DNA of 56,505 nt from Bacteroidales bacterium UBA3297 (GCA_002362105.1 DETD01000004.1:1-56505), one strand, 5' to 3'; positions 43,992 through 52,548 are shown, numbered from the stretch's first letter. Numbers and translations are program-made. Notes: generated from the sequence alone by a model not told the origin.

Positions 43992-45490
43992 AATTCACCC
44001 TTACCCGCGCACTATTCAAACTGCACCTCATAACTCCACTGGGTTTCATCAGACTACTCTATTGCTTTCTGCGGGAAGGCCTCACCCTAATGGCCATCCT
44101 CCGCTTCACCCGTATCTACTACTCGGGCAGGACAGCACTCGTCTCTGAAAATGACCGACTGAACTACAGCGAGGTTTATGAAAAGGCAATGCTACTTACC
44201 CGGCAGCTTTACGGAAAATGCGAAATAAAGCAGGGCATGCAGGTAGGCGTATTGTGCAGAAACCATACCACATCGGCTCTTTTGCTGTCGGCTCTATCGA
44301 GACTAGGAGCACACATCCGACTACTGAATACCGACATAGGCTCGGAAAAGATGGCCACATTACTTGCCAAAAAGAGACTCGACTGTCTGATATTCGATGA
44401 CGAACTTCGCGAAAAATGCGTACCAGCCCAAGTAGGTTGCAAATGCATCACGACAGAACAACTAGATTCGCTGTTGTATGAAAAGACAAACGTGTACCTT
44501 CCCCATATATCCCGAGGCGGACAGATATCGGTGCTAACTGGCGGTTCGAGCGGAAACTATAAGGAGGCGGCCCGAAATACGGGGTTGTACCAATTCATTC
44601 CGCCTTTCTTTGCCTTACTGAAAGACATAAAGATTCAAGACTACAACAGCGTTTTTGTAGCCTTGCCCTTCTATCACGGTTTCGGGCTTGGAGTCCTCAT
44701 CATTGCAATGGCCATGGGTAAGAAAATATGCATGTGCCGCCACTTCCATACCGAGGAAGCATTAGATTTAGTAGAGCAGGAACAGTTAGAAGTCCTACCT
44801 ATAGTTCCTACCATGCTGACACGCATGTGGCAATCGGAAAATTCAAGGATGCGCATGAAGTCCGTCAAATGCATCATTAGCGGTGGCGACCGATTAGATA
44901 AAAAACTCGTTGACGAAACCCGCGAAAAACTGGGAGATGTACTCTTCAACCTTTACGGAACATCGGAAGCCGGATTCTTTATGATGGCAACACCTGCCAA
45001 TTTGGCAACGAACGAAGAGACCACCCTGGGGAAACCAATTACAGGGGTGGAATGCGATGTGCGAGAACGAAGAGAGGACGGAGTTGGCACATTGTGGGTT
45101 CGTTCGAAATGGGCCATGATTGGAGCGCAAAACCAATGGCAGAACACTGGCGACCTTGTTTATAGAAACGAACAAGGTTATTATTTCCACCGTGGAATTG
45201 CTAAAAACATGGTGGTCTGTGGCGGAGAAAATGTCTATCCCGAGGGTGTTGAACTCGTCATCAACCAACATCCAGCGGTAGTCAACAGCAAGGTCTATGC
45301 CGTACCAAACACCGACTTCGGATATGTGTTGAACGCGCAAGTAGAATTGAAGTCGGAAGCGTCGCTATCGGAATGCGAACTCAAAGAATGGCTGCGCAAC
45401 AAATTGGCTAGGGCAGAAATGCCCCACCACATAGTTTTTAAAGAAATAGCCCTACTATCAACGGGCAAAAAGTCAAGCACAATAGCATAA
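43988..45490 (+). CDS. AMP-binding acyl-CoA synthetase/ligase, 500 aa
   Basis: An adenylate-forming enzyme that activates a carboxylic acid. The phosphate loop is LTGGSSGNYKEAAR, a variant of the usual TSGTTGxPKG. NLYGTSEAGFF is motif A5, TGDLVYRN is A7, KNMVVCGGENVYPEGVE is A8 and the catalytic lysine lies in STGKKSSTIA at the end (A10). An N-terminal hydrophobic stretch (LITPLGFIRLLYCFLREGL) is unusual and may bind the membrane. It is translationally coupled to the SDR. The substrate is unknown, probably an acyl chain. Confidence 0.87.
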   Translation: MKFTLTRALFKLHLITPLGFIRLLYCFLREGLTLMAILRFTRIYYSGRTALVSENDRLNYSEVYEKAMLLTRQLYGKCEIKQGMQVGVLCRNHTTSALLLSALSRLGAHIRLLNTDIGSEKMATLLAKKRLDCLIFDDELREKCVPAQVGCKCITTEQLDSLLYEKTNVYLPHISRGGQISVLTGGSSGNYKEAARNTGLYQFIPPFFALLKDIKIQDYNSVFVALPFYHGFGLGVLIIAMAMGKKICMCRHFHTEEALDLVEQEQLEVLPIVPTMLTRMWQSENSRMRMKSVKCIISGGDRLDKKLVDETREKLGDVLFNLYGTSEAGFFMMATPANLATNEETTLGKPITGVECDVRERREDGVGTLWVRSKWAMIGAQNQWQNTGDLVYRNEQGYYFHRGIAKNMVVCGGENVYPEGVELVINQHPAVVNSKVYAVPNTDFGYVLNAQVELKSEASLSECELKEWLRNKLARAEMPHHIVFKEIALLSTGKKSSTIA

Positions 45491-45542
45491 TGAATGTATC
45501 TGTTGTGCACACCACATCTAGCAAATTCATAGCCATAAAACA

Positions 45543-45572
45543 ATAAAGGTTGCCAGTTACGGCAACCTTTAT
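45543..45572. terminator. bidirectional terminator between the acyl-ligase gene and purM
   Basis: ATAAAGGTTGCC pairs perfectly with GGCAACCTTTAT (12 bp) around AGTTAC. The T-rich flank on the right and A-rich flank on the left suit both converging genes. Confidence 0.85.
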
Positions 45573-45598
45573 TTTATATTTAGCATCTAAAGCACTTT

Positions 45599-46771
45599 TT
45601 ATCCTTCGTAGTGGAATTGGCCGTAAGGACTGGTAATGTCAACCTCAGCCTTATCGGAAGCCTCGACGCGACCAACAATCTGTGCATCGATACCGAACGA
45701 CTTCGTAATGTCGATAACCTTCTGTGCGTCTTCTGGCTTAACGTACACTTCCATACGGTGCCCCATATTGAACACTTTGTACATTTCCTGCCAATCGGTA
45801 CCACTCTGTTCCTGAATAGTCTTGAACAATGGTGGAATTGGGAACATATTGTCTTTAACGACACGAAGATTCTTAATGAAGTGGAGAATCTTGGTCTGCG
45901 CGCCACCCGAGCAGTGGATCATACCATGTACCTTTGGACGCATTTCATCGAGCAACTTCTTAATAACAGGCGCATAGGTACGCGTTGGAGAAAGCACCAG
46001 TTTACCAGCGTTAAGCGGAGAATCGGCCACACTGTCGGTCAGCTTCAAGCCTCCAGAGTAAACCAATTCGTCTGGAACATTGGCATCGAAACTTTCAGGA
46101 TATTTCTCAGCCAGGTATTTCGAGAACACGTCATGGCGGGCAGAGGTCAAACCGTTGCTACCCATACCACCGTTGTATTCCTTTTCATAAGTTGCCTTAC
46201 CATAAGAAGCCATACCCACAATCACGTCGCCAGGAGCGATATTCTTGTTGTCGACAACGTCGGAACGCTTCATACGGCAGGTAACGGTACTATCAACAAT
46301 AATCGTTCTTACCAAGTCACCCACGTCGGCAGTCTCACCGCCCGTAGCATAAACACCGACACCCATTTCGCGCAATTCGGCCAAAAGTTCGTCAGTGCCG
46401 TTAATAATAGCCGAGATGACCTCGCCAGGAACCAACAGTTTGTTACGGCCAATCGTCGATGAAACCAATATATTGTCGGTAGCACCCACACAAAGAAGGT
46501 CGTCGATGTTCATAATCAACGCATCTTGGGCAATACCCTTCCAAACAGACAAGTCGCCTGTCTCTTTCCAATACAGATACGCGAGAGACGATTTTGTGCC
46601 AGCTCCATCGGCATGCATAATGTTGCAGTATTCAGGGTCGCCCCCCAGAATATCTGGAATAATCTTACAAAATGCAGTTGGATATAATCCTTTGTCAATA
46701 TTTTTTATGGCGTTGTGCACATCTTCTTTAGTAGCAGAAACGCCACGCATAATATATCTCTGATCGGCCAT
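45599..46771 (-). CDS. purM: phosphoribosylformylglycinamidine cyclo-ligase (AIR synthase), 390 aa
   Basis: This enzyme closes the imidazole ring in purine synthesis. The start MADQRYIMRGVS at 46771 fits the Bacteroidota clade; an in-frame upstream start at 46870 adds 33 residues unlike the family. HADGAGTKSSLAYLY, DDLLCVGATDNIL, GGETADVGDLVRTI and GMIHCSGGAQTKILHF are the PurM active-site blocks. It is monocistronic. Confidence 0.94.
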   Translation of the reverse strand: MADQRYIMRGVSATKEDVHNAIKNIDKGLYPTAFCKIIPDILGGDPEYCNIMHADGAGTKSSLAYLYWKETGDLSVWKGIAQDALIMNIDDLLCVGATDNILVSSTIGRNKLLVPGEVISAIINGTDELLAELREMGVGVYATGGETADVGDLVRTIIVDSTVTCRMKRSDVVDNKNIAPGDVIVGMASYGKATYEKEYNGGMGSNGLTSARHDVFSKYLAEKYPESFDANVPDELVYSGGLKLTDSVADSPLNAGKLVLSPTRTYAPVIKKLLDEMRPKVHGMIHCSGGAQTKILHFIKNLRVVKDNMFPIPPLFKTIQEQSGTDWQEMYKVFNMGHRMEVYVKPEDAQKVIDITKSFGIDAQIVGRVEASDKAEVDITSPYGQFHYEG

Positions 46772-46795
46772 ACAATGTGATTTAAATTCTAAGCG

Positions 46796-46803
46796 CAAAT
46801 TTA
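46796..46803 (-). promoter_or_regulatory. -7 box for purM
   Basis: CAAATTTA on the plus strand reads TAAATTTG on the minus strand; the start would be near 46789, about 18 bases before the purM ATG, and it excludes the longer 46870 start. Confidence 0.45.
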
Positions 46804-46873
46804 AGGAAATTTTAGCAAAAAGATAAGAGAAGCTCTCTTTGTTTGGGCTTCCCGCCGAAAAAACGCCCATTCA

Positions 46874-46906
46874 ACAAAAAAGCGTGGCAGTCTGCGACTA
46901 CCACGC
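46874..46906 (-). terminator. terminator of the SH3-domain gene
   Basis: AGCGTGGCAGTC pairs with GACTACCACGCT (one mismatch) around TGC; on the minus strand a run of U follows (46874-46880). Confidence 0.85.
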
Positions 46907-46933
46907 TATTTAAAATTTTAGTATGCTATAAGA

Positions 46934-47401
46934 TTAGCCAAAGAGGTCAGTTGAGTCAATCAACTTAGAGCTCTGGGCAGCAGCCTCAGCGAGGTTGACG
47001 TCGGCAGAAGTAACCTGAGTAAGATACTGAAGAGAAGCATAAGCCTTCTTACCGTTAAACTCAACTTCAGCCCAATCGCCGTCGGTGCTAACCACCTTAA
47101 GAACCTGTCCCTTTGCAGCCTGACCGAGAACTTCGGCAGAAGTTGAAGCAGCAGAACGGATATTAAGGTTTGCGCTATTAGTGGTTACTTCGTAAGCATT
47201 GTCAGCCTGAGCAAGGTATGCAGCAGCACAGTAGCCCGATTTGCCGTTAACTTCTACCTTTGCCCAACCATTTTCTACAGAAAGAACTTCAACGAGTGCG
47301 CCCTTTGCAAGCTTTGCAACTACTGCAGCAGAAGTATCGCCAGCAGCGCGTACGTTCAAGTTACCTTCTTCGGTCTTTACTTCAAAAATGTTTTTAGCCA
47401 T
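46934..47401 (-). CDS. protein with two bacterial SH3 domains, 155 aa
   Basis: Two SH3b repeats are clear: EGNLNVRAAGDTSAAVVAKL with WAKVEVNGKSGYCAAAYL, and SANLNIRSAASTSAEVLG with WAEVEFNGKKAYASLQYL. A 30-residue Ala/Ser-rich tail follows. Bacterial SH3 domains often bind cell-wall peptides. No signal peptide is seen at this start, which is odd for a wall-binding role. Codon use looks strongly biased, so the gene may be well expressed. Confidence 0.85.
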   Translation of the reverse strand: MAKNIFEVKTEEGNLNVRAAGDTSAAVVAKLAKGALVEVLSVENGWAKVEVNGKSGYCAAAYLAQADNAYEVTTNSANLNIRSAASTSAEVLGQAAKGQVLKVVSTDGDWAEVEFNGKKAYASLQYLTQVTSADVNLAEAAAQSSKLIDSTDLFG

Positions 47402-47433
47402 ATTCGATAAAAATAAAGTGAGAAAAACCAGAA

Positions 47434-47468
47434 ACTGTTTAAAGCTAATGAAAAGACCTATAAACAGT
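47434..47468 (-). terminator. weak hairpin between the lipoprotein and SH3 genes
   Basis: ACTGTTTA (47434-47441) pairs with TAAACAGT (47461-47468) across a 19-base loop. It lies after the lipoprotein stop and before the SH3 start; it may be a weak terminator or a leader hairpin. Confidence 0.35.
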
Positions 47469-47500
47469 CTCTAAATAAAAAAAATCTAAACTAGAAGAAA

Positions 47501-47875
47501 TTACTTCTTGCCGAGTTCAAGTTCTTTCTTTAAGATATTCTCGCCTACAGTCTTGAAGAGTTCCTGCAACTGAGCCTTGTCTGCTTCAGAAAGAGCGTCA
47601 GCAACAGTCTTGATGTTAGTCTTGAATTCGTTATACTTTTCAGAAGCAGCCTTGAGGTCTTCCAAAGTAGCAGCAGCATCAACGAGCTTTGCAATTTCAC
47701 TAAGCTGTTCCATTGCAGTTGGAGCTACAGGAGCGGCTTCAGATGCAGCAGCTTCAGCAGGAGCAGCAGTTTCTGTAGCAGCTGGTTCTTCTACCTTATT
47801 ATCAGCAGCTTTTTTGTTACAAGATGTGAAAACCAATGCCAAAGAGGCAACACTAATAAAGAAAAATTTTTTCAT
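47501..47875 (-). CDS. Ala/Glu-rich lipoprotein, 124 aa
   Basis: A lipoprotein signal (MKKFFFISVASLALVFTSCN, lipobox FTSC) leads to a low-complexity Ala/Glu/Pro/Thr linker and a helical C-terminal part (MEQLSEIAKLVDAAATLEDL and on). I recognise no domain. Its position next to the SH3 protein and strong codon bias suggest an abundant envelope protein. The function is unknown. Confidence 0.8.
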   Translation of the reverse strand: MKKFFFISVASLALVFTSCNKKAADNKVEEPAATETAAPAEAAASEAAPVAPTAMEQLSEIAKLVDAAATLEDLKAASEKYNEFKTNIKTVADALSEADKAQLQELFKTVGENILKKELELGKK

Positions 47876-47937
47876 TTTGAGATACTAAATTAAATTATTA
47901 TAAGTCAATAAAATGCGATAGAATAAAAACATATCTA

Positions 47938-47984
47938 TGCTCACGGGCGATTTTTCGAATCACTTACCCGTGGTTAAAAGAGCA
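47938..47984. other. unassigned composite hairpin in intergenic region
   Basis: TGCTC (47938-47942) pairs with GAGCA (47980-47984), ACGGG (47943-47947) with CCCGT (47967-47971), and an inner CGA-TTTT-TCG follows directly. There is no T tract. It lies 63-109 bases upstream of the lipoprotein start on the minus strand and after the channel gene, so it may be a leader structure or small RNA. Confidence 0.35.
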
Positions 47985-48083
47985 CAGACTCAATTATCAA
48001 TACCTATGTATTACAAAATTGCATTTTTATTTTAATATTTCAAAATAAACACACAAAAAAACTAATGAACAATCACCGCTCTT

Positions 48084-49913
48084 TTAGTTTGTCGGGAACC
48101 CATAACCATACTCCCCCATTTCACCAGTATCGACGGCTCCGTCCTTGTCGAGTTCCTGCCTGACGGTGTCTGCTATGGTCTGCGCAATGTAGAGGTACTC
48201 TGAATTGCGGCAGGTTACTTCATAAGAGAAGAAGATGGAGAAGGCCTTTATTGTCTGCGGAGCCCCTAGCACCTTGGCGATATTAGCTTCGTTCGATGTG
48301 GTGACAGACTGGTTGCAATCGGTCTTCAGGTTGTGCTTTTCCTGCAACGCCCGCGACAAGTTGTCATACAACCGGTTAAAGACAGCGTCGTCGACGGTCG
48401 ACTCGCCTTTTACTGCCGGGTCGGCTGAAAGGCCTGTGGCAAAATGGATGTCGGAATCGTAAATTCCACTGGTTGACATCAGGAAGATGACCCAGCCGCC
48501 CTTTGATACGGCTATAATATCATTAATAAACTGCCTGAGGTTTTTCAGTTCCATCTCACGCTCATGGTTTTCTCGGTCTTGCTGGTCGCGTTTTTTCCTT
48601 ACCGGTTCCGGCGTTGTCAGTCCGACCATGGAATCGGCTATTTTTTGAAAGAAAGACCGGTCTTTCACCACATCTTCCCTATCGTCTGCCAACAATTCCT
48701 TCTTGATGTTATAGTAAGAAATGTGGTGGAAAGGGTTACTTTCTGCCTCCTTACTAATGAAATTGAAGCCACCCATCATTGAAAGGTAGTAAGCCACATT
48801 CCCCATGCCGGGCTCGCCGTAACTGGAGGTTGACACAATAGTAATCGCCGAACCCCTATCAATCTTGCAACCATAATCAGTGTTTACAAAGAAGTTTTCC
48901 ACCACCATTTTGTCTTGCGGGCGTTTTTCTCGCGCCACCGTCTTTGCCATGTTGCACAAGCGGAAGTTGGGGGAATTGTGGACGACATCTAGAATTTCCT
49001 TCATTGAAAATTGGAGTTTGATTTGGATATCCTCCACCGACACATGCAGCGGAACGACCCTGTAGTTCGTAAAACGGTCCAATTCACGTTTGAAGGCGTA
49101 TTTCAGTATCCGTCTGTTTTCTTCAAGCCGTTCTTCCTGCTTCTTTTCGTCGATTACATCGATGAATGCCGAACCCAGCAAACCGGCAGGCACCGCCACT
49201 ATAGCTATATTCAGTATGCCCAGCAGATAGGTTATGACCCTGCCGGCCGATGTGACAGGCGGTGTATCGACAACATATTGGCCCGAATCTCCCGCAAACT
49301 GTCCAAATGCCCAGACGAAAGCGTCCAGTCCGTTTCTAAACTTATCGGGTTGGGCTTCGTGCTCCACAAAGAAAAGGGAAAACGCCAGCAAGATGGTTAC
49401 AACGAGCAAGAACTGGAACGAGACCATCATTTCACTGCGTTTCGAGACGGCCGCCTTTTTCAGCAGTGCAAACGACTTCATATAACGGAACAACCGGAGC
49501 AGACGCAGCACCCTGAACATCTTAAAGGTGGAATAGTCAATCGGGAAAAGCAGGTTCACATAGAAAGGTAGTGTTGAGATAAGGTCAATAAAGCCAAAGA
49601 AAGAGAAACAGTACCTGATGCGGCCGAAGAAACCCGAATACTTCTTATCGATTAAATCGGCTGTCCAGATTCTCAAAACGATTTCTATCGAGAAAAAGAC
49701 GGTCGTGAAGATGTCAACAAACCGAAGGATATCGCCGTATAGAAGTTCGATAGAATCGAACGTGCTGAGAAAAATCTCGATGGTTGAGACGACGATTAGA
49801 AAAAGTATCAGAATGTCGGCATAATTCCGCCATTGGTTGGTATCGAAGTCATCGTCAAATACGTTAGCCAGTTTAGATTTTAATGCGTCAACAGAATTGA
49901 GTTCGTTTTCCAT
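48084..49913 (-). CDS. voltage-sensor ion-channel protein with atypical pore and large C-terminal domain, 609 aa
   Basis: The start MENELNSVD at 49913 is chosen because a promoter box lies between it and the upstream frame start. Six membrane helices fit a voltage-gated channel: S1 near 33-51, S2 62-83, S3 99-121, S4 129-148 with R134, R137, R140 and R143, S5 162-184 and S6 223-250 (GILNIAIVAVPAGLLGSAF). The pore loop reads AFGQFAGDSGQYVVDTPPV; the potassium filter TVGYG is absent. About 350 cytoplasmic residues follow with no domain that I recognise, including a Lys/Arg/Glu-rich helix near 455-480. Ion selectivity is unknown. Confidence 0.82.
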   Translation of the reverse strand: MENELNSVDALKSKLANVFDDDFDTNQWRNYADILILFLIVVSTIEIFLSTFDSIELLYGDILRFVDIFTTVFFSIEIVLRIWTADLIDKKYSGFFGRIRYCFSFFGFIDLISTLPFYVNLLFPIDYSTFKMFRVLRLLRLFRYMKSFALLKKAAVSKRSEMMVSFQFLLVVTILLAFSLFFVEHEAQPDKFRNGLDAFVWAFGQFAGDSGQYVVDTPPVTSAGRVITYLLGILNIAIVAVPAGLLGSAFIDVIDEKKQEERLEENRRILKYAFKRELDRFTNYRVVPLHVSVEDIQIKLQFSMKEILDVVHNSPNFRLCNMAKTVAREKRPQDKMVVENFFVNTDYGCKIDRGSAITIVSTSSYGEPGMGNVAYYLSMMGGFNFISKEAESNPFHHISYYNIKKELLADDREDVVKDRSFFQKIADSMVGLTTPEPVRKKRDQQDRENHEREMELKNLRQFINDIIAVSKGGWVIFLMSTSGIYDSDIHFATGLSADPAVKGESTVDDAVFNRLYDNLSRALQEKHNLKTDCNQSVTTSNEANIAKVLGAPQTIKAFSIFFSYEVTCRNSEYLYIAQTIADTVRQELDKDGAVDTGEMGEYGYGFPTN

Positions 49914-49964
49914 GTTTTTACAGCGACTAGTTAATGAATCCACGATATAGGATTGTGGATAATA

Positions 49965-49972
49965 CAAAGTTA
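49965..49972 (-). promoter_or_regulatory. -7 box for the channel gene
   Basis: CAAAGTTA on the plus strand reads TAACTTTG on the minus strand. The start would be near 49958, inside the longer in-frame ORF, which supports the ATG at 49913. Confidence 0.5.
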
Positions 49973-50113
49973 ACAACTTCTTTCAAACCATAGTTGGCAA
50001 AACAACAACAGATTGCAATTATCTATTTCCGAAGTCGGGAAAATGGTGCACTCCGTTGTTTAAAGACTCCACCACTCTAAAATCTGTAAAAATTGAAGAA
50101 GCCCTCGTTTTTT

Positions 50114-50470
50114 ATGTATATTTTACCTTATCTATTCCGGGGGAAGAACACCTTATTAATCACTGAAAAAGGAGTCAAGCACTTATTCTTAAATACGGCA
50201 TTAGGTTGGAGATGTGAGAATTATGATTTTCTTACATTGCTTCCTTCTATTGAGACTTTGGCTTTAGTTGAAGAGCCTGAGATGTCATTGAAACAGATTG
50301 AATCATTGAAAACTCTCCGCAACTTAGAAATTACGACTCCTTATTGTTACGATACAGCCATTAACTTACATATAAACAAAAATCGCAACCATCTGTTTAT
50401 GCAGATAATTGCGATTATGCTGGGTGGAGCTGGAGGGATTCGAACCCTCGTCCAAACGAGGAGCCAATAG
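50114..50470 (+). pseudogene. LRR-like ORF running into the tmRNA gene, probable remnant
   Basis: The frame from ATG 50114 (or TTG 50093) encodes LRR-like sequence (LLPSIETLALVEEPEMS, QIESLKTLRNLEITT). Its last 30 codons are made of the tmRNA terminator and the 3' end of the tmRNA gene read on the other strand, so they cannot be an evolved protein end. It is best read as a truncated remnant of a longer gene, or a spurious ORF. Confidence 0.35.
50376..50416 (-). terminator. terminator of the tmRNA gene
   Basis: AATCGCAA-CC-ATCTG pairs with CAGAT-AA-TTGCGATT around TTTATG, with a 2x2 internal loop; on the minus strand U residues follow (50376-50380). Confidence 0.65.
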
Positions 50471-50818
50471 GCTTTCTACATGCTTAGCTACAGTTTAAAT
50501 TTTCGAGTCGAAGCAAGACCTGAGCCATCCAACCGCGACCTTATCCTCTAAATCTCATCCTGTTTGCGAGGCCAAACAAGACTATCCCCGATTTATCTGC
50601 TCCTCCGTATCAAGTAGCCTCAGGGCATGGGCGCTTGGGAGAAGTCCCGTCTCAGCACCTGGTGCCGAGATCAAGCCTATCTACTGTGCTTCGATTAGGC
50701 AGCGAGAGCGTAGTTGTTTTCGCCAGTTAAATTTTTGGTCTCCAGATTATAGTGCTAGCCACCAGCGCACTGCATGCTTACATACCGTCTCTACCCGCTG
50801 TCAAGTCCAGTCAACCCC
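50425..50818 (-). ncRNA. ssrA: transfer-messenger RNA (tmRNA)
   Basis: tmRNA frees stalled ribosomes and tags the unfinished protein for degradation. On the minus strand the 5' end GGGGUUGACUGGACUUGACA pairs through seven bases with CAGCUCC at the 3' end (G-U pairs included). The T-arm GAGGGTTCGAATCCCTC sits near 50435-50453. The tag reading frame encodes GENNYALAA. After the discriminator A the genome reads CCC, so the CCA end is not encoded and must be added. The length is 394 bases. Confidence 0.96.
50695..50724 (-). other. tmRNA tag-peptide reading frame, GENNYALAA
   Basis: GGC GAA AAC AAC TAC GCT CTC GCT GCC TAA on the minus strand. The ending ALAA is the usual protease-recognition tail. 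Bacteroides species carry GETNYALAA, one residue different. Confidence 0.93.
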
Positions 50819-50917
50819 ATTAAAAGATCAACCTCAAACCTTTATGTTAGGTATCGAGTTGTATTTCTACGGCAAAGATATGCGGTTTATTCGAAATAAA
50901 AAAACGCAACCATCAAA

Positions 50918-51385
50918 TTATTCCTTTAAAAGCATCTCTTCAGTACTTACCGCACGTTCACAATAGTGACACATAAACAGGCCTTTAGCCTTGTTTATGG
51001 CAATAAAGCGCGTTTTCATCGGTTCGTTGTTTGTAATGCACTTAGGGTTAAGGCATTTCACATCGCCACAAATTTCATCGGGCAACTCCAGTTGTATTTT
51101 CTCGGCCACCTCGTAATCGCGGATAATGACGATTTTGGCTTTAGGAGCGATAAGCGCCACCTTGTTCACCTCTTCGGGCTGAAGGAATCGGTCTGAAATC
51201 TTAATAATGGCCTTTTTTGAAATCTTCTTGCTTTCGAGGTTGTAACCAAAAGTCACCTGGTTACTGAAGTGCTCCAGTCCGAGCAACGAGATTACCTTGA
51301 AGAGTTTATCAGATGGTATATGGTCAATAACTGTACCGTTGCACAGTTTTGCCACCTTCATTTCTTTTGAGCTGTCTTGTCCCAT
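50918..51385 (-). CDS. pyrI: aspartate carbamoyltransferase regulatory subunit, 155 aa
   Basis: PyrI binds CTP/ATP and controls PyrB in pyrimidine synthesis. NGTVIDHIPSDK marks the nucleotide-binding domain and the zinc site is CLNPKCITN with MCHYCE. It starts 12 bases after pyrB, the normal operon order. Confidence 0.95.
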   Translation of the reverse strand: MGQDSSKEMKVAKLCNGTVIDHIPSDKLFKVISLLGLEHFSNQVTFGYNLESKKISKKAIIKISDRFLQPEEVNKVALIAPKAKIVIIRDYEVAEKIQLELPDEICGDVKCLNPKCITNNEPMKTRFIAINKAKGLFMCHYCERAVSTEEMLLKE

Positions 51386-51397
51386 AAATCTACAAAT

Positions 51398-52309
51398 TTA
51401 GACTCCTAATAAGTCACAAATCACGGCCTGGCGGGCATAAAGTCCGTTTTGAGCCTGTTGGAAATAATAAGCCTTCGGATTTTCGTCGACTTCATCGGCA
51501 ATCTCACCGACACGAGGCAGCGGATGAAGAATCTTCAGATTGTCCTTTGTACCTTCAAGCAGTTTGTTGGTCAGCACATACACATTCTTCACCTTCTCGT
51601 ATTCAAACAAGTCGGTAAAACGCTCCTTCTGCACACGGGTCATATAAAGGATGTCGGCATCGGCAATTGCCTCCTCATTCAATTCCGACGTTTCCTCGTA
51701 CTTGATACCCTTTTCATCGCAGAAAAGTTTGTACGAGCTTGGAATTTCCAACACCTTCGGAGAAATAAACTTGAAAGTCGGATTGAAGTGCGACATAGCG
51801 TTAATCAGCGAGTGTACGGTCCGGCCATACTTCAAATCGCCCACCATGGCAACCTTCAAATTGTCGAGCCGGCCCTGGGTTTTCTTGATGGAATATAAGT
51901 CGAGCAACGTTTGTGTCGGATGCTGGTTGGCGCCATCACCCGCGTTAATGATAGGTACTTTCGAAATTTCGCTGGCATAACGGGCTGCACCCTCGATAAA
52001 ATGGCGCATAACAATAACATCGGCATAGTTACTAACTATCGTTATCGTATCTTTCAACGTTTCTCCCTTAGTCGTACTAGAAGTAGAGGCATCGCAAAAA
52101 CCGATGACACGCGCCCCCAAACGGTTCGCCGCAGTTTCAAAACTGAGCCTTGTCCGGGTCGACGGTTCAAAAAACAAGGTAGCCACCACCTTGCCTTCCA
52201 GTATTTTCTGATTAGGATTCTGTTCAAACTGTGCTGCCCTATCTAATATGCTTAGAATCTTCTCTTTGTCATATTGCGATATAGACACCAAACTTTTTGT
52301 ACTTACCAT
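51398..52309 (-). CDS. pyrB: aspartate carbamoyltransferase catalytic subunit, 303 aa
   Basis: The enzyme joins carbamoyl phosphate and aspartate, the first committed pyrimidine step. The start MVSTKSLVSIS at 52309 replaces an upstream in-frame start at 52390 that lies above the promoter box. FFEPSTRTRLSFE binds carbamoyl phosphate, STTKGET holds the loop lysine, and HPTQTLLDLYS and LHPLPRVGEI complete the site. It leads the pyrB-pyrI operon. Confidence 0.95.
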   Translation of the reverse strand: MVSTKSLVSISQYDKEKILSILDRAAQFEQNPNQKILEGKVVATLFFEPSTRTRLSFETAANRLGARVIGFCDASTSSTTKGETLKDTITIVSNYADVIVMRHFIEGAARYASEISKVPIINAGDGANQHPTQTLLDLYSIKKTQGRLDNLKVAMVGDLKYGRTVHSLINAMSHFNPTFKFISPKVLEIPSSYKLFCDEKGIKYEETSELNEEAIADADILYMTRVQKERFTDLFEYEKVKNVYVLTNKLLEGTKDNLKILHPLPRVGEIADEVDENPKAYYFQQAQNGLYARQAVICDLLGV

Positions 52310-52366
52310 AATTATATAATTATTCTTTTTGCTTTGTAGGAGCCACCCGTAATTGGTCACTCCTTG

Positions 52367-52374
52367 CAAAATTA
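52367..52374 (-). promoter_or_regulatory. -7 box for pyrB-pyrI
   Basis: CAAAATTA on the plus strand reads TAATTTTG on the minus strand; the start is near 52360. A leader of about 50 bases follows and contains a short GGAG/CTCC hairpin (52338-52363). Confidence 0.45.
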
Positions 52375-52502
52375 TCAAAATTTGATTCAAAAAAACGGCA
52401 TCGCAGCGACCAAGTTATGAACAATAGAATTTATCTGCGCAAAAGGGGCTGTATTGTTGAAACTTATTGCGCCTACAAAAGCACGGGTATAATAAAAACA
52501 CG

Positions 52503-52510
52503 TATCTTTG
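52503..52510 (+). promoter_or_regulatory. -7 box for aspS
   Basis: TATCTTTG fits TAnnTTTG; the start is near 52517, leaving a leader of about 32 bases. No exact TTTG lies at -33. Confidence 0.5.
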
Positions 52511-52548
52511 TAGTTTAGAACAGAAACAAAAAAACAACACTTAAAAAT

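Noticed and set aside
46771..46870. Longer purM start at 46870
   Set aside because: The extra 33 residues do not resemble the family, and a -7 promoter box lies inside this stretch.
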